Source of the DNA: Phanerochaete sordida | Taxonomy: Eukaryota > Basidiomycota > Agaricomycetes > Polyporales > Phanerochaetaceae | Direction: 5' to 3' | Assembly (NCBI GenBank): GCA_019973155.2 | Contig: BPQB01000049.1 | Span: 182,779-246,778 of the forward strand | DNA: 64,000 nucleotides | Shown here: positions 31,621-43,886 of the stretch, one piece after another | How the letters are laid out: each line of letters starts with the position of its first letter | How positions within the stretch are numbered: the first letter of the stretch is position 1 | Position numbers and translations under genes: made by a program | The notes under the pieces: model-generated | Told to the model about the DNA's origin: nothing | Database searches by the model: none | The model's input: the letters and a program-made list of their open reading frames with translations, nothing else

Positions 31621-33895
31621 ACGCGACGCACCAAATTCTAACACTCCTTACAACTCCCGCAGCAGCGCAGAGCTGGTCAGCTGGCCCACCGTGGGACTAC
31701 GCGCTGGGATCGTAGGATGGAAGAGTGCCCTTTGCGCGCACCGTGCTCGCAGGACCGCTCGATGCAGCGCGCCAGCCGCGCAGAGAGAGAGCCTCCGCCA
31801 GTCTCTGCCGCCCCGTCGCCCAATCACGTTGCCTGTGTGCGCGGCTCGATGAGCCTTCCCACGCGCGTCCCTGGGCAGGACGCGCCTGCTGCACCAGCTG
31901 CTCTCGCGTGCGCGCTGGCCGTGCTTCGCGCTGCTCTCCGCGCGCGGAGAACCGCACAGTGGCCAGCCCCGTGGCGGCTGCGGCGGCGAGTCATGTCCCT
32001 GTGGGAAGCAGCTAAATTAATAAACGTTGGTTAGTGTTTTAGGCAATTCATAGAAGGCCCCACGGAGCGTGCTGCAAGCGACTGTATTCCGCACCCTGAT
32101 GACGGCCGGCCCCCTCGAGCAAGCACCCCCGAGCCTCTCCACCCGCAGCGGCCCCGCTCTGCGGCGGCCGCGCTGGGCCGCCGGCACGCAGCACGGCGGG
32201 GCCCGCAGGATCATTCCGCGGCTGATGGAGCCTATCAGGCGGGGGCGCAGAGTACGGCGCACGAGCGACGCGGCCGCTCCCACGCGGGGCGGGCGAGGCA
32301 CCCGCGGCTTCGTGGCGAGCCGTGGGTGCCTTCGTGGCGCACCCGTCGCGGGGCGGCGACGCGCCAAGTGCGCTGCGCGCATGCGCCGCTGCTGCCTTTC
32401 TGCGCGCGCGTTTTCCGCGCGGGTCTGCGAGGCCCCCGCGGGGGTACGCGAGCGCCATGGGAACGGACAGATCGACCCGCGGGCATGGGTCCTGCGTTTG
32501 GAGAGGATTTCTGGTGGGTTCCTCTGGCGTTCTGCGCGGACGTCTGACCCGGGCGCCGCCGCCGCGTGCAGCGGCGCCCGCAGCGACAGGTGTGGTGCGC
32601 GGCTCCTGTGCGCGGGTGCGCCGCTGTCGGCCGGGCGGTGGTGGGAGCTCTATCCGCGATGGGGGGCCCGGAAGGGGAGGTGCAGGCGGGATACGGCGGC
32701 CGTCGTGGCTCCTCGTCCGACGTGCGATCTTCGCCGTAGGCGCAGGCGTGATAGGGTTCAAGTCGAGGACGCGGGCGAGGCGGTGCAGCACGGCTGCAAG
32801 GCTTTGGCTGCGGGACGAATGCCTCGGTTGTGTGTGTCTGTTGGCGAGAGGTTATGTAAAGATGCAGTGGATAGGACCGGACTGGTGCTCACGGTCGGGG
32901 GCCTCTGGGTGATGGCTGCGTGGAGGGCGTGTCGGAGAAGATGATCCTCTGCCATTCTCGTGATGATCGGAATGTGCTAGGAGACCGGGGTGTATCTGGC
33001 TTCCGGCTGCAGCCTGGGTGCCCTCCGCAGCGTGCTTCGGGAGTGTGCAGGGTGGCGACGGGGTAGGACAGGCAAATATCCGCATATCCTGCCCCGCTGA
33101 GCACGCGCGCTGGGACCCGTTCTAGAAAGACTGCCTAATCGGGAGTATTGCCGCCGCAATATACAAGGTTCGAAGTGAGATCAGATCTCTGTTGGCCCGG
33201 GTTGAGCTTGCACGGAAGCCATTCTCGTCCGGGCTGACTCGCCCCGCTGAGTCGTTGTATTCGGGGTGCAGGCGTGCGAGCGATGTGCCGGGCCCTGTGC
33301 GCTGGCGAAAGGCGGTGCAGCGGGCGCGGGCGCGGGCGCAGTGGGCGGGCGCGGCTGGTCAGGCTCTGGCTGGAGCCGGCGGGAGAGAAGAGGCCATCAA
33401 GAGGATGATGCAAGCTATCGGTGTGTGGTGAAGCGCATCTGTCAGGAACACGCTTTGATCCCAGGCCCGTTTAGCTCTCAGGCATCTCCCGGGCCCATTC
33501 ACGCCGCGGCCGTAGGGCCCTGCTATTAGTATCCCTGCCCGCACACGCCCGCGCCTCTCCTCCCCCCGACACCCAGCCTGGCCAGAGACGTCGTCCTCGT
33601 CCCCGCCAGTACATGCATACCCGCTATGCCCCCTGCTCTCTGCGTCGCAGCCGACGTCCCTAGGAGCCCTCTCCACCATCTCCCAGACCCCCAGCTGTCA
33701 CCCCACGCTGTTCGCACCGCGTCCCGGAACAGGCGAGACGCACCGCTCCGACGTCCTCGACATCTCCCCAGCTCCCCCAATCGCGAGCCATGGAGACCAC
33801 CGCAACAAAGCCCCCGCCAGCTGCACAGTCCCGCACCGCCCCCATCGCAGGCGCACATCGCCGCGGCAGCCAAAGCGGTAGCCCACTCGCCCAGC
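31549..33895. other. GC-rich region without a defensible gene
   Basis: About 2.3 kb. Two long opposing frames (plus 32069-32944, minus 32048-32791) overlap almost fully and are Arg/Pro/Ala/Gly-rich with no family motif. That is what high GC alone produces. The first 100 bp holds the copy B promoter, and the last 300 bp is the leader of the next gene. I see no tRNA or transposon structure. Confidence 0.5.
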
Positions 33896-33924
33896 ATGTT
33901 CTCCCTGCGCGACCCCGTCGTTGA
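33790..33924 (+). other. upstream ORF overlapping the next gene's start
   Basis: An ATG at 33790 opens a 44-codon frame (METTATKPPPAAQSRTAPIA and on) that ends at 33924, 29 bases past the proposed start at 33896 and in another frame. Either it is a regulatory uORF, or it is the real N-terminus joined by an intron I cannot see. Confidence 0.4.
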
Positions 33925-36389
33925 AAACTTCGAGGCCGCCCTCCAGAAGCAGGGTTCCCTCTCCAATGGCAAGATGACCGCCCCCGCTCCCTCCCCGAAG
34001 AAAACCGTCCGGCCCCGCGTCCCCATCCCCGTGCAAAGGCCAGGCGAGGCGCAGAAGGGACAGTCGGCTTCACACGAACCGTTTACACCAACTACGTGAG
34101 TGACCGCTCCGCTAGTCGTGCCTCTGCGGACGACGACGCTGACGTTTCCCCAGCCCCGCATTCTATCCGTCCCCCACGTCCCCCAGCACGTCTGCTATCC
34201 CCGCAACTCCCTCCCTCACCCAAGACTCCAGTTGGCGCACGCCGTCCCCGTATGCGGCATACGCAAACGACCGGACTGCGTTTTATTCCTCCCCATATTC
34301 GCGAAGACGGTCGGTGACGACGTCCTCCGTACACTCGCCCTACCGCCTCACCCCGGTAGCGCTGCCGATCGGCAAGAAACTGCCCAAGTGGAGAGAGGTG
34401 CACCAGGAGCGTGCGCTCAACCGCGCCCGCGCCCGCTCGTCCTACGCCCGCGAACACGCCGGCACCCCGTCGCGGAGCAGCGACTCGAGCCTCTCGCCGT
34501 ACCGCCGTCCCGAACGGACACCGCTAGGGCCCCGGCCGATGCGCTCGCAATCACCGTCGTACGCGAGCGGCCTGTGCATCACCGTCCCGCGATCAAAGGA
34601 CGGCGATCGCTCCGCGGCCCTGGGCTCCGCCGTCGAGGCCCTCCAGGCGCTGCTCGACCCCGACGCGCGGCGCAAGCGCGAGCAGGTCGAGCAGTGGCTC
34701 GGCAGCACCGCCCTCGCAGAGACCCCCGACCGCCCGCGCTCGCTCGCGGGCACGCTCCCCGACGGCCCCGTCACGGACAGCGCGCCCGAAGACACCGCGG
34801 ACGAGTCCCCGGCGCAGAGCTCGTCGGACGGCTCGCAGGAGGCGCTCGGCGCACCGTTCACCCCGTCGTCGACCTGGGCGCACAGGGCGCCGGGCCTCGC
34901 GGTGCAGATCGGGGCACTCGCACCGCCGCTTGATGCCCCGTTCGACTACGACGCGGCCCCCATCGCCGTCGAGCGCTCGGCCTTCGACTCGGACACAGAG
35001 GACGAGGATGAGGATGAAGATAAAGTGCTCGATCAGATACGCATCAGCAAGTTCAGCAGGCTCCGCAAGGCGCTGAAGAGCTCGATCTCCGTGCCCAACA
35101 TCGCAGGCGTCCGACGCTCGTTCGTCGACATGACGGGACAATCGTCCCTGGACACGTCGCCCGAGTCCGTCTCCTCCCTCCGCGCCCGGCAAACAACGTC
35201 CACTACCTCACCGCCGAAGAACCCCATCCTCCTCAAGCTCGCGACGGACGCCGCCGCGCTGAGTCCCGTCCCGCCGAGCCCCGCAGGCCTCGCCGACTCC
35301 GAGAGCCCGGCGGACGGAGACGCCCCGCAGTCCCCCACGACGCCCGCCACGCCCGCATCGCCCAAGGCGCGGGAGACGCGCTCCTTCATCTTCGAGATGT
35401 CGAAGGTCTCGCTCGGAATCGAGGCGCCGCCGCCGCTGCCCAGCATCGCGCGGTGCCACGGGCCCCCGCCGGACCTCCCGCTCCCGCCGACGCCGCCCTT
35501 TGCGAGCACGCCGTCGCTCCCGCTGCGCGCGCCCGCGGAGCGCGAGGAGTGCATGGAGAGTTTTGCAAGGCGCTGGAAGGCGGACGCGCACCCGCACGAC
35601 CGCATGACCGTCGTCGACCCCGACGTCAGCATGGCGCGCCTCCAGGAGACGATGGCGAAGCTCGAGGCGTATGCGCCGCGCGCGAGCCGCGAGGAGGGAG
35701 ATGCGCCTGTGCCCGCAGAGTTCCCGCGGGGGAGCGCAAAGACGGACGCCAGCAGCCGCCCCATGCGCAAGCGGTCCGCGAGCTCGCGCCCTGCAGACAA
35801 GCCCGGCGTGCTCGTGCTCGGCATCGCGCCGCCGCCGGTGCCACCAAAGTCGGCCCAGCCGAAGCCGCCGCGCGCGCACACGCGCCGCCCGAGCGTGCCG
35901 CTCCTCCCGCTCTTCGACTTCGAGCGCCCCGGCAGCGGCGGCGGGCTCGACCTGCGCGTGCCGCCCGTGCGCACGACGTCCCTCGACACGCGCAGCCCCG
36001 GCGGCGACGACGAGCCCGAGCTCGTGTCCTCGCAAGGACACTCTGCCGAGCTCACGCCGCGCCCGCGCGAGTCTCCCGCGAGCCCGCCGCCGCCACAGGG
36101 ATCCCAGACGACGCGGGAGCCCCCACAGGTGACGCCGCACCGCATCGTGCTCCCCGCGGCGCTGCCGGTCCCGCCGCTGCACGTCATGCCGCTGTACTTC
36201 CCGCAGCGGCGGCTCGCGACACCTCCCGCGACGCCGCCTGCGCACCCGCGGGGCGGCGTCGCGTCGCACTTCTCGCCCGAGTCGCCGTCGCCGCCGCAGC
36301 GGGCTGCGCCGCGCGCGTCCAAGATGCGAAGGTTACTTGGTGTGCGCACCGACCTCATGCGCGGGCTGCGCGGCTCGTTTGTGTCGTGA
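33896..36389 (+). CDS. large Ser/Pro-rich disordered protein, function unknown
   Basis: Exon 1 (33896 to about 34095, MFSLRDPVVENFEAALQKQG) joins across a GTGAGT to CCCCAG intron of about 55 nt to a long exon ending at 36389. The protein is about 815 residues. Most is disordered and rich in Ser/Pro/Arg. Ordered-looking blocks are LPKWREVHQERALNRARAR, LGSAVEALQALLDPDARRKR, an acidic run (DSDTEDEDEDEDK) next to VLDQIRISKFSRLRKALKSS, and ETRSFIFEMSKVSLGIE. It also has MESFARRWKADAHPHDRMTV and a basic C-terminus (MRRLLGVRTDLMRGLRGSFV). The frame is open back to an ATG at 33626, but that extension is low-complexity. I do not recognise the family. Confidence 0.65.
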
Positions 36390-37602
36390 ATCGCGCGCGT
36401 GGGCGTGGACTGTTCGTTTGGAATGCCTGCTCGCTCGGACTGCGCCTGCTCGGACGCGCCGCTCGCTCTGCTGTTATTTGACGTTATTTGGCGAAGAGTG
36501 CGCTCGCGCGCCGAGCACGACGTTCTTTTTATATTTCTTGGTCTGTGTCTGGTATTTAGTGCATGCTGTGTCTCGTTTTGTGTTTTCGTCGTGTCGCCCC
36601 CCGCTGTCGATTTGTCTTTACAGTGTCCCGCACCCCTCCTTGTAGCAGTAGAAACTCGGTGTATAACGTAGCTCAATTGATAGAAATGTAATCGCAATAC
36701 CACTTCATCCGTCCCCATTCGCGACGCACCGTGCGAGGAGCCGAGGGAGCACCGCCTCCCCCGCCCCAAACTGGGAGCCGCGCCAAGGCACACCTAGCAG
36801 CCCAGCAGCCCGACAGCGCGCCATCTGCGCAGGGCCGCTGGCACAATCTCTCACAGCGGTGCGACGCCATCACCGCGCCATCTTCTTCTTTCTTCCTCGC
36901 GAGTCGCCGCCGCCGGGGGCCGCCCGGATCACGCACAGGTGTCCAGAGGTGCCCACGCAATTGTGGGGACGCGAGCGCCCCGCCGCTGCCGCTGCGCCAT
37001 GTGCGTGTGAGGCCTTGAGGGTGTGCCTGCAGGGGCAGAAGGGGTGTGGAGAGGCGCGGAGGGGGTAGGCGAACGAAGGCGGTTGCCAGAGGAGGAGGAG
37101 AAAAGCGTGCGGCGTTTGCCGCGTCGCCTGACGGTGTCCCTTGGAAGGGCAGTTTCGAGTGCGATTGGCCGTGCTGCGAGTCCGACGCCGAGCAAGGCCG
37201 ACAGGGCATCGCCGATTGGGCTGGGAGTGTACAAAAGGCGAATCAGATCTATGGTCGAGTTTCTATCGGTCGTCGTCTTCGAGCAATCTTTTGGTCCTAC
37301 GGTCATTCCGTGTATCAAGAGTCCAATATTTGCCGTGGATGCGCGGAGATCTATCGATTTTGTTGGTTGGGCGTGCGGAAGATGTGGTCGCGACCCTGCG
37401 GGAATAAACGAAAAGCTTCCGCGAGCGCCACAATTCTCATGCCTAAATTAGGGTCGCGCTTCTGCCAGAGCGTCAACGCGCATAACGTGTTAACGACATC
37501 TGCAGCCAGGCTGGCTCTGTTCTGCACCGCATTAATCGCTTTCGCTGCCATCCCTGCGAGCTCTCACTCCCGCTTATCTCTGCACCCAAGACGCCCTTTC
37601 CC
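36390..37602. other. long intergenic region upstream of the RabGAP gene
   Basis: About 1.2 kb. A T-rich segment at 36470-36660 looks like the 3' UTR of the preceding gene. GC-rich frames on both strands between 36670 and 37320 overlap each other and lack motifs. A pyrimidine-rich leader precedes the ATG at 37603. No gene is supported. Confidence 0.45.
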
Positions 37603-40506
37603 ATGTCCCACGAGGAGGATCCCCGCCATGACGAGAGTGCGGCTGCAGTCGACGTAGAAACCGCGGAGGCACCGCCAGCAACCGAAGTGCCTCTCTCGCC
37701 AGATCATCACTCTGCACAGGACACCGAGCTGCGTGGCGACACGGATGCAGACCACCTCGATCATCGCAGGAAGGACTCGTTGGCCAGCCTACACAGTTTG
37801 AAGGAACCAGAGCACCAGGCCGAAGACGAAGACGCTGCCAACCCAGCAAGTCCGGCGTCCCCATCAGATGCAGGCAGCTTCAAGTCTCCCGAGCTGAAGG
37901 ATGTCGCCCTCGAAGAGCTGTCGCTTGACGACCCTGCACCACTCACGCTCGACACCACATCACACGCCGCACCCGAGCGACCGGCTGCCGAGGACTCGCC
38001 TCCTGCGACCGCGAAGCCCAGAGAGGACCCATCCGAACGCGCCGACGGCACGCGGGAACCCAGCCTCTCGTCGAACCAGGCCACGCCGCCATCGCCCGTC
38101 AAGTCCCCGCCGATGTCGCTCGACGCGCTGCTGTCGCCGACGAAGGACGAGTTCCGGTTCCCGCGCGTGCGCGACTCCGTCGCCGCGTCGGACACGACGG
38201 ACGACGAAGCGCGCTTCTCGACCGTGCTCCTCAGCAGCGCGCGCACGAGCGTCGACAACGCGCACGCGCCCGCGCCGCTCTCCGCGCGGCTGCACGAGAC
38301 GCTGCACGAGCTGCCCGAGGAGGGCCACGACGGCGAGGGCCACGACGCTGAGGGCGAGGGCACGGCGCAGGATGGTGCGGAGCACGACGCGCGCCGCGAC
38401 ACCGTCGACGGGAACGAGATCGTGCGCCTCATACACACGAACCGCGTGCACCGGAAGACGGCGTCGACGTCGACGATCGTGTCCGGGAACAACGTGCCGT
38501 TCATCCTCGCACGCGCCGAGGGCGAGGACGGGAAGCGGAGCAGCCTCGATGGGAAGCAGAAGCTGCAGGAGGAGTTTGAGAAGAAGCACGAGGCGACGGA
38601 CTCACGGGCGGACGCGAACAACGTCGACTGGGGTGCGTGGCCGCTTCCGTGTCCTTCGCCTGCGTACTGACGGAAGCCCGCTGTAGATTTCTGGGGAGAC
38701 GTCGTGTCTGGTGCGTGCCGAGCACCATGTCGTGCTGGCGTATTGTCTCATTACCTCTGCAGACTACCAAGCCTATGCTCAGGCCTACCCGAGGCAGCTT
38801 GCGAAAGCGATCGAGAAAGGCATACCCAAGAGCCTCCGAGGGATGATCTGGCAACTAATGTAGGTAGGACAGTCTTTGCGCAGCGCTCCGCGACTTCACA
38901 CAGATTGCGCCGTTAGGTCTGCGTCTAAAGACCCCGAGCTGGAACAAACCTACTTGAAGCTGCTGAAGGAGCCCAATCCCCATGAGAAAGCAATCTTCCG
39001 CGACTTGGGAAGGTACGTACTAGCAAAATATATCCCTCACGCAGTGTGTGCTCACTGCGAACAGAACATTCCCTCATCACGCATTCTTTACCGACGGACA
39101 CGGTATCGGCCAAGAAAACCTTTATAATGTCCTCAAAGCGTACTCGCTGTAAGTCTCGTCTCCCCAGAGCTGTACGCAGTGCTCAATTGTATAGGCAGGT
39201 ATGATGCCGAGGTCGGGTACTGTCAAGGCTTGCCCTTCGTAGTGGCGATACTATTGCTCAATGTCTGCATCTCGTCGCGATGCACGATGCCTGCGCTGAC
39301 CAAACCATCACAGATGCCTGACGAGGAGGCGTTCTGTTTGCTCGTCCGACTCATGCACTCGTATGACCTCCGGGGACACTTCTTGCCGGAGATGCCTAAG
39401 CTGCAGCAACGCATGGTATGCTACCTCACTCCATCTTCTTCGCGATCTGACTAACGGACTTGGTATACGAACAGTTCCAGGTTGGTGACCAGCTGCACAG
39501 AGTGGTGGACAAGCGCTGACATCGCGGCAGTTCGACCGCCTGCTAGAAGAGCTTCTTCCTGTCCTACACATCCACTTCATCCGGCAGGGCATCAAGTCGA
39601 GCATGTACTGTTCCCAATGGTTCCTGACAATGTTCAGCTACAAGTTGGTATGGTTCATTCACCTGCCCCAACCCATACTGAGAGTGCCACAGATTCCCAC
39701 TTGACATCGTCTTCCGAATATACGACAACGTCCTTGCAAGCGGCATCGAGGCCCTGTTCTCTTTCAGCTTGTGCCTGCTCTACAAGAACGAAGAGGCACT
39801 CTTGGATATGAAATTCGATCAACTATTGGTTTTCCTCAATACCAAGATGCTGGACGTCTATCAGGTGAGGACAACCCAACTGTACTTGCCTCATGGTCTA
39901 ATTTGGGGGTGCAGGTTGGCGAGACGGTGGATGAGAGCGGTACGAAGGTTCCTGTGCACGACATCGACCAATACGTCCAGGACGCAGTCTCGATGAACAT
40001 CACACCTTTCATGCTCGACCAATACGCGAACGAGTACGACGAGCTCGTGCGCACACGAGACGCCCAGCAAATTGAGATGGACTCTTTGCGGAACAGCAAC
40101 CGAACCCTTTCTGCCCAAGTGTATGTAGCTGTTTCTGATGTTGCTCCCGAGTGCTGACACGGCTCTTCCAGCAAAAGCCTTGAGACTAACTTGGCGCAGC
40201 TGAACGCGGAGCATGTCAAAATCTTGGTATGCTCTGCTTCGCTCACGGCTTAGACGGGTACTGACGCGTTCGTTAGAATGAGCTGGTCATGGCTCGGTTA
40301 CGACACGAAGAGCTTGAATCGGAGCTGGTTCGCTACAAGCTGCTGTACGTGCTTCAGGAAGCTGTTCACATGATGACATGCTCATGCACCGCATGAATAG
40401 ATACGCGGAAGCTATGCACGAGAACGAAGATGCGCTCTCGTCACATCGCATGTCCAGGATGAGCATCTTCAGCCGACGCAGCAGCGGAAATAATAATGCT
40501 TCATGA
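37603..40506 (+). CDS. TBC-domain Rab GTPase-activating protein (Gyp5/EVI5 type)
   Basis: Accelerates GTP hydrolysis on Rab GTPases in exocytic or Golgi traffic. The long first exon (37603 to about 38630) encodes an acidic, Ser/Pro-rich disordered N-terminus ending EATDSRADANNVDW. Then many short exons build the TBC domain: AKAIEKGIPKSLRGMIWQLM, EKAIFRDLGR-TFPHHAFF (the IxxDxxR arginine finger), YDAEVGYCQGLPFVVAILLL (the YxQ glutamine finger) and EEAFCLLVRLMHSYDLRGHF. CSQWFLTMFSYKFPLDIVFR and NEEALLDMKFDQLLVFLNTK follow. A coiled coil follows (RDAQQIEMDSLRNSNRTLSA, SLETNLAQLNAEHVKILNEL). The end is MSIFSRRSSGNNNAS with the stop at 40504-40506. Domain order (acidic N-terminus, TBC, coiled coil) fits the Gyp5/Gyl1 and EVI5 group; the exact Rab target is unknown. 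Confidence 0.9.
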
Positions 40507-40769
40507 GGAACTCAGTACTGTAGATTATAATTGCGATTAGTGTAGATCACACAGGCATGTTTGCCGGTCAAACGGACATTCCGGAGCTAAAGTTACCTAC
40601 GCTGCGAGTTTCCTGGGTCCCGCAGCAGCAGGGTCGGGGTAGGAGAAGCGAAGCGCCCGGAGGGACGGAGCGAGCAAAGCTCTGATCGCGCTTGTCCCGT
40701 ACTATGACATCTGCGCTTTCCTCCGCCCGACTGGCCTCTTGACCGACAGCTCTGCACGACGTCAACACG

Positions 40770-43163
40770 ATGCTGACCCTTGGGCGTCGCCGCATGCACG
40801 GCCTGACACTGGGGGCGCACGCTCCCGCACTCGCCAAGCGGGCAGGACAGCGCAAGAGCCTTCCACGGAGGAACGTCACCACGAGCGCATCCCCGCCCGC
40901 GGGCAAAAAACAGGGCGTCCGGGCATCCGTCGCCCTGTCTGCCACGCTCCTCGCCGTCGGAGGCGCGAGCTACGTCGCGTATGAGAACTACCAGCCGTTC
41001 CGGCACACGGTCCTTGCGGTGGTCCGATGTTCGCGCGTCGCTGGTGCGTCCGGCCTCCCGTGCGCGCTGTGGAGACTCTGACGCGGGCGCGAACAGAGGC
41101 GGCGGTGCTGGGCGTGCTGGACTACAAGCTGACGTTCGCGAAGACATATCCGTCCGCGGAGGCTAGCCAGGAGGCGACGTCCCAGTGCCACACACGCAGC
41201 GCACGGCGCGTGCTGAAGGCGCTGCTGGCGAACGGAGGTGCGTGCGCCCCCCGCGCAACGTCCGACGGCGCTGAGCGTCCCCGCCAGGCATCTTCATCAA
41301 GCTCGGGCAGCACATGGCGTCATTGTGAGTGAGGCCCGGCTCCCGCTCCTGCGCCCGAGAGATGGATCGTGTGACAGGCATGCAGGATAGTGTTGCCCGA
41401 GGAATGGCGCGGCACCATGCGTCCGCTCCAGGACCAGTGCGAGCCAACGCCCTTCGAAGACATCCAGAAACTCATCGTCACCGACATCGGAAAGCCGCTG
41501 GACGAGCTGTTCGTGGAGTTCGACCGGGAACCCGTCGGAGTCGCGAGCCTGGCGCAGGTTCACATGGCGCGGCTGAGGGAGAACGGGCAGGAGGTCGCGG
41601 TGAAGGTATGTTGGAGCTACTAGTATCGCATGATGCCGTATCGACCCCGTGTCCAGCTACAGCATCCCCACTTGGACGAGTTCTGCAATATCGACATGGA
41701 GATGGTCGATGTGTCCCTTGGTTCGTGGCCCGTTCACATCCCTAGACTCGTACACTCACCACGCGGCAGGATGGATCAAGAGGCTCTTCCCCGAGTTCGA
41801 GTTTACATGGCTTGCTGGGGAAATGCGCGAAAACCTACCGAAAGAAATGGACTTCCAGCACGAAGCAAATAATGCCCTTCGAGCAGAAAATAACTTCAAG
41901 AACGTTCGCACGTCTCTCTATATCCGTAAGTGCGCGAGTATTGCGTTTGAGGCTGCGCGTCTCACGTGTGACCTGCGTAGCCCAAGTAATCGACGCGAGA
42001 AAGCGTGTTCTGATCATGGAGTTCATCCGCGGAGGACGCGTCGATGATCTCGAGTACCTCGCCGATCACAACATCGACCGCAACAAGGTCTCTCTTGAAC
42101 TCGCGCGGATATTCGCACAGATGGTCCACATCCATGGTTGGTTCCATGCGGTAACCTTGGTGTCTTTATCCGCCTTTTAGCGAACCTTCTAACAATATCC
42201 CGTAGGACCCGCATCCGGGGAACCTGCTCATTCGGCCGGCCGCTCCCGACTCTAGGTCACCGTACAATTTTGACATCGTCCTTCTGGATCACGGCCTTTA
42301 CTTCGACCTTGACGATGATTTGCGGGTGAACTACAGCAAGTTCTGGTTGTCCCTTATCGCGCCCGCGTCCGCCAAGACCAACGCCGACCGACGCAAGTAC
42401 GCCAAGCTGGTGGGAAACATCAGTGACGAGCTGTACCCAGTCTTCGAGGCTGCCATCACGGGTAAGCTCACATTCGTATGCACACATCCAGAGTAACTCA
42501 GACCCTTGTTAGGCCGCGTCCATTTGGAATCGGATTCCGCCAGCGGTGACACCGATCCAGATGTCGGAGTCAAGCGCGGCAAGAGCTTGACCGACCTGAA
42601 CAAGCAGACGGAGGAAGAAATTGAAGCCATCCGCAACGCTGTCGTGCAACGCGAAGGCTTACTCCTGGACGTGTTCGACGTGCTGCGGCGGGTGCCAAGA
42701 CGTGTCCTGATGGTGCTCAAGCTCAATGACCTCACGAGAAGTCTGGATCATGCGCTGGCTACGACCCACTCGAGTGTATGCCCAGCGTCATCGTCGTACG
42801 TGCTCATCACTGACAAGCATACGCCAGATACGCGTCTTCCTCGTCACTGCGAAGTACTGCACCAGAGCGGTGTGGGAAGATAACCGGAAACGGCTCGTTC
42901 GCGATTTCTATCAGACCGGCTTTTTTACCTTCGTCGGTGACTACCTGAAGACTTGGTGGTATGTTGGTCCTCCTGTCTGTAAAGTGCATACTCACTCTAC
43001 CTTGTGTTATAGGTGCTACGAGATGTCGTACCGACCGATCATCATGCTGGAGACCTGGATGGACTTCCAGGCAGAGATGGTGAAACTGAAGGCTTGGATG
43101 CGCGGACTGATGTTTGTCGGCGGGTTCTCTGGAGCACACAAGGCGGCGGCTGGTCTTGCATAG
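40770..43163 (+). CDS. ABC1/ADCK-family atypical kinase, mitochondrial (ADCK1/Mcp2-like)
   Basis: Member of the ABC1/UbiB atypical kinase family. The fungal ADCK1-like members (yeast Mcp2, also called Cqd2) act in mitochondrial lipid and coenzyme Q homeostasis. The N-terminus is a basic presequence (MLTLGRRRMHGLTLGAHAPA), followed by one transmembrane helix (VALSATLLAVGGASYVAY). Family motifs: GIFIKLGQHMASL (KxGQ), EPVGVASLAQVHMARL (Ala-rich loop), VAVKVQHP, ANNALRAENNF, VLIMEFIRGGRVDD, WFHADPHPGNLLIRP, and LLDHGLYFDLDDDLR in the DFG position. The C-terminus reads RAVWEDNRKRLVRDFYQTGF and IIMLETWMDFQAEMVKLKAW. About ten GT-AG introns are needed, and all joins keep the frame. Confidence 0.88.
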
Positions 43164-43224
43164 AGATATCATGACGTATAGATATATTCCAGGAGGCTTC
43201 GGACGTGATAGCATACAACCGCTC

Positions 43225-43886
43225 CTATTTGTTCATCTTCCTTAGCATGTAGTCGACGCTGTCTGCGTGTGCTTTGAGAGCTTGCCACTGCCAATCACGT
43301 TAGCACCTGGCAGGAGTCGACAACACGGGCATACCTGTTCTGGAGAGAGCGTTATGCCCTTCTTGCCAGGTTTCTCATCTCCTTCCCCGCCGTAGTATTC
43401 TCGGATATCGATAAACGTTGAGCCTATGTGAACATCGTTGAGTCTAAGTGGCCGCCCACGGCCCTGGCGGTCACAGGACTTACCTTTGAAACTGCGGACG
43501 GTCACTCGTTTCTTCTTGCCCAGGTCTACATAACGCTCTCCTTCGTAGTTCATCTTGATGTCGGCAGAGGGCGCATCCTCATCCTCATTAGAGTCCTTCT
43601 ACACTGTAGCTCAGCTACATGATCAGAACAACAATATCGCGTACTCACCGGCTTCGCCTGTTTCTGCTTCTTCATAGGGCGCTCCTCCTCGCTCTCATCC
43701 TTCTCAAATCGCGGTTTCTTGGCCTTAGCCTTGCCCTGAGACATACCCATGAGTTCAACACAGGCATTGATAGTCTGCAAGGCTGATCACTTTGGCTTTC
43801 TTCTTGGGCCTTTCCTCCTCAGAGTCGCTCGGGGTCTCTATAGCTTCTTCCTCGTCGCTTTCGACGACGTCCTTGCGTTTGGCCAT
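43225..43886 (-). CDS. SUB1: transcriptional coactivator p15 (PC4/Sub1)
   Basis: Single-stranded-DNA-binding transcription coactivator of the PC4/Sub1 family. The start at 43886 gives a charged N-terminus ([17 protein letters not shown], then [12 protein letters not shown]). A second basic exon follows ([20 protein letters not shown]). The PC4 domain is spread over three exons: [53 protein letters not shown] and [20 protein letters not shown] ending with the stop at 43225-43227. All introns are 50-70 nt GT-AG. An in-frame upstream ATG exists further 5' but the acidic MAKRK start matches the family. It is divergent from the HUWE1/TOM1 gene with 301 bp between the starts. Confidence 0.92.

Noticed and set aside
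32069..32944. 291-codon plus-strand frame as a gene
   Set aside because: Arg/Gly/Ala-rich, no motif, mirrored by an equally long minus-strand frame; explained by high GC.
34314..36389. The long frame as a single-exon gene starting at GTG 34314
   Set aside because: Coding signal continues upstream in frame to about 34150 and joins a clear exon starting at 33896.
36673..37318. Minus-strand frames of 130-180 codons upstream of the RabGAP gene
   Set aside because: Pro/Arg-rich, overlapping each other in different frames, no motif.
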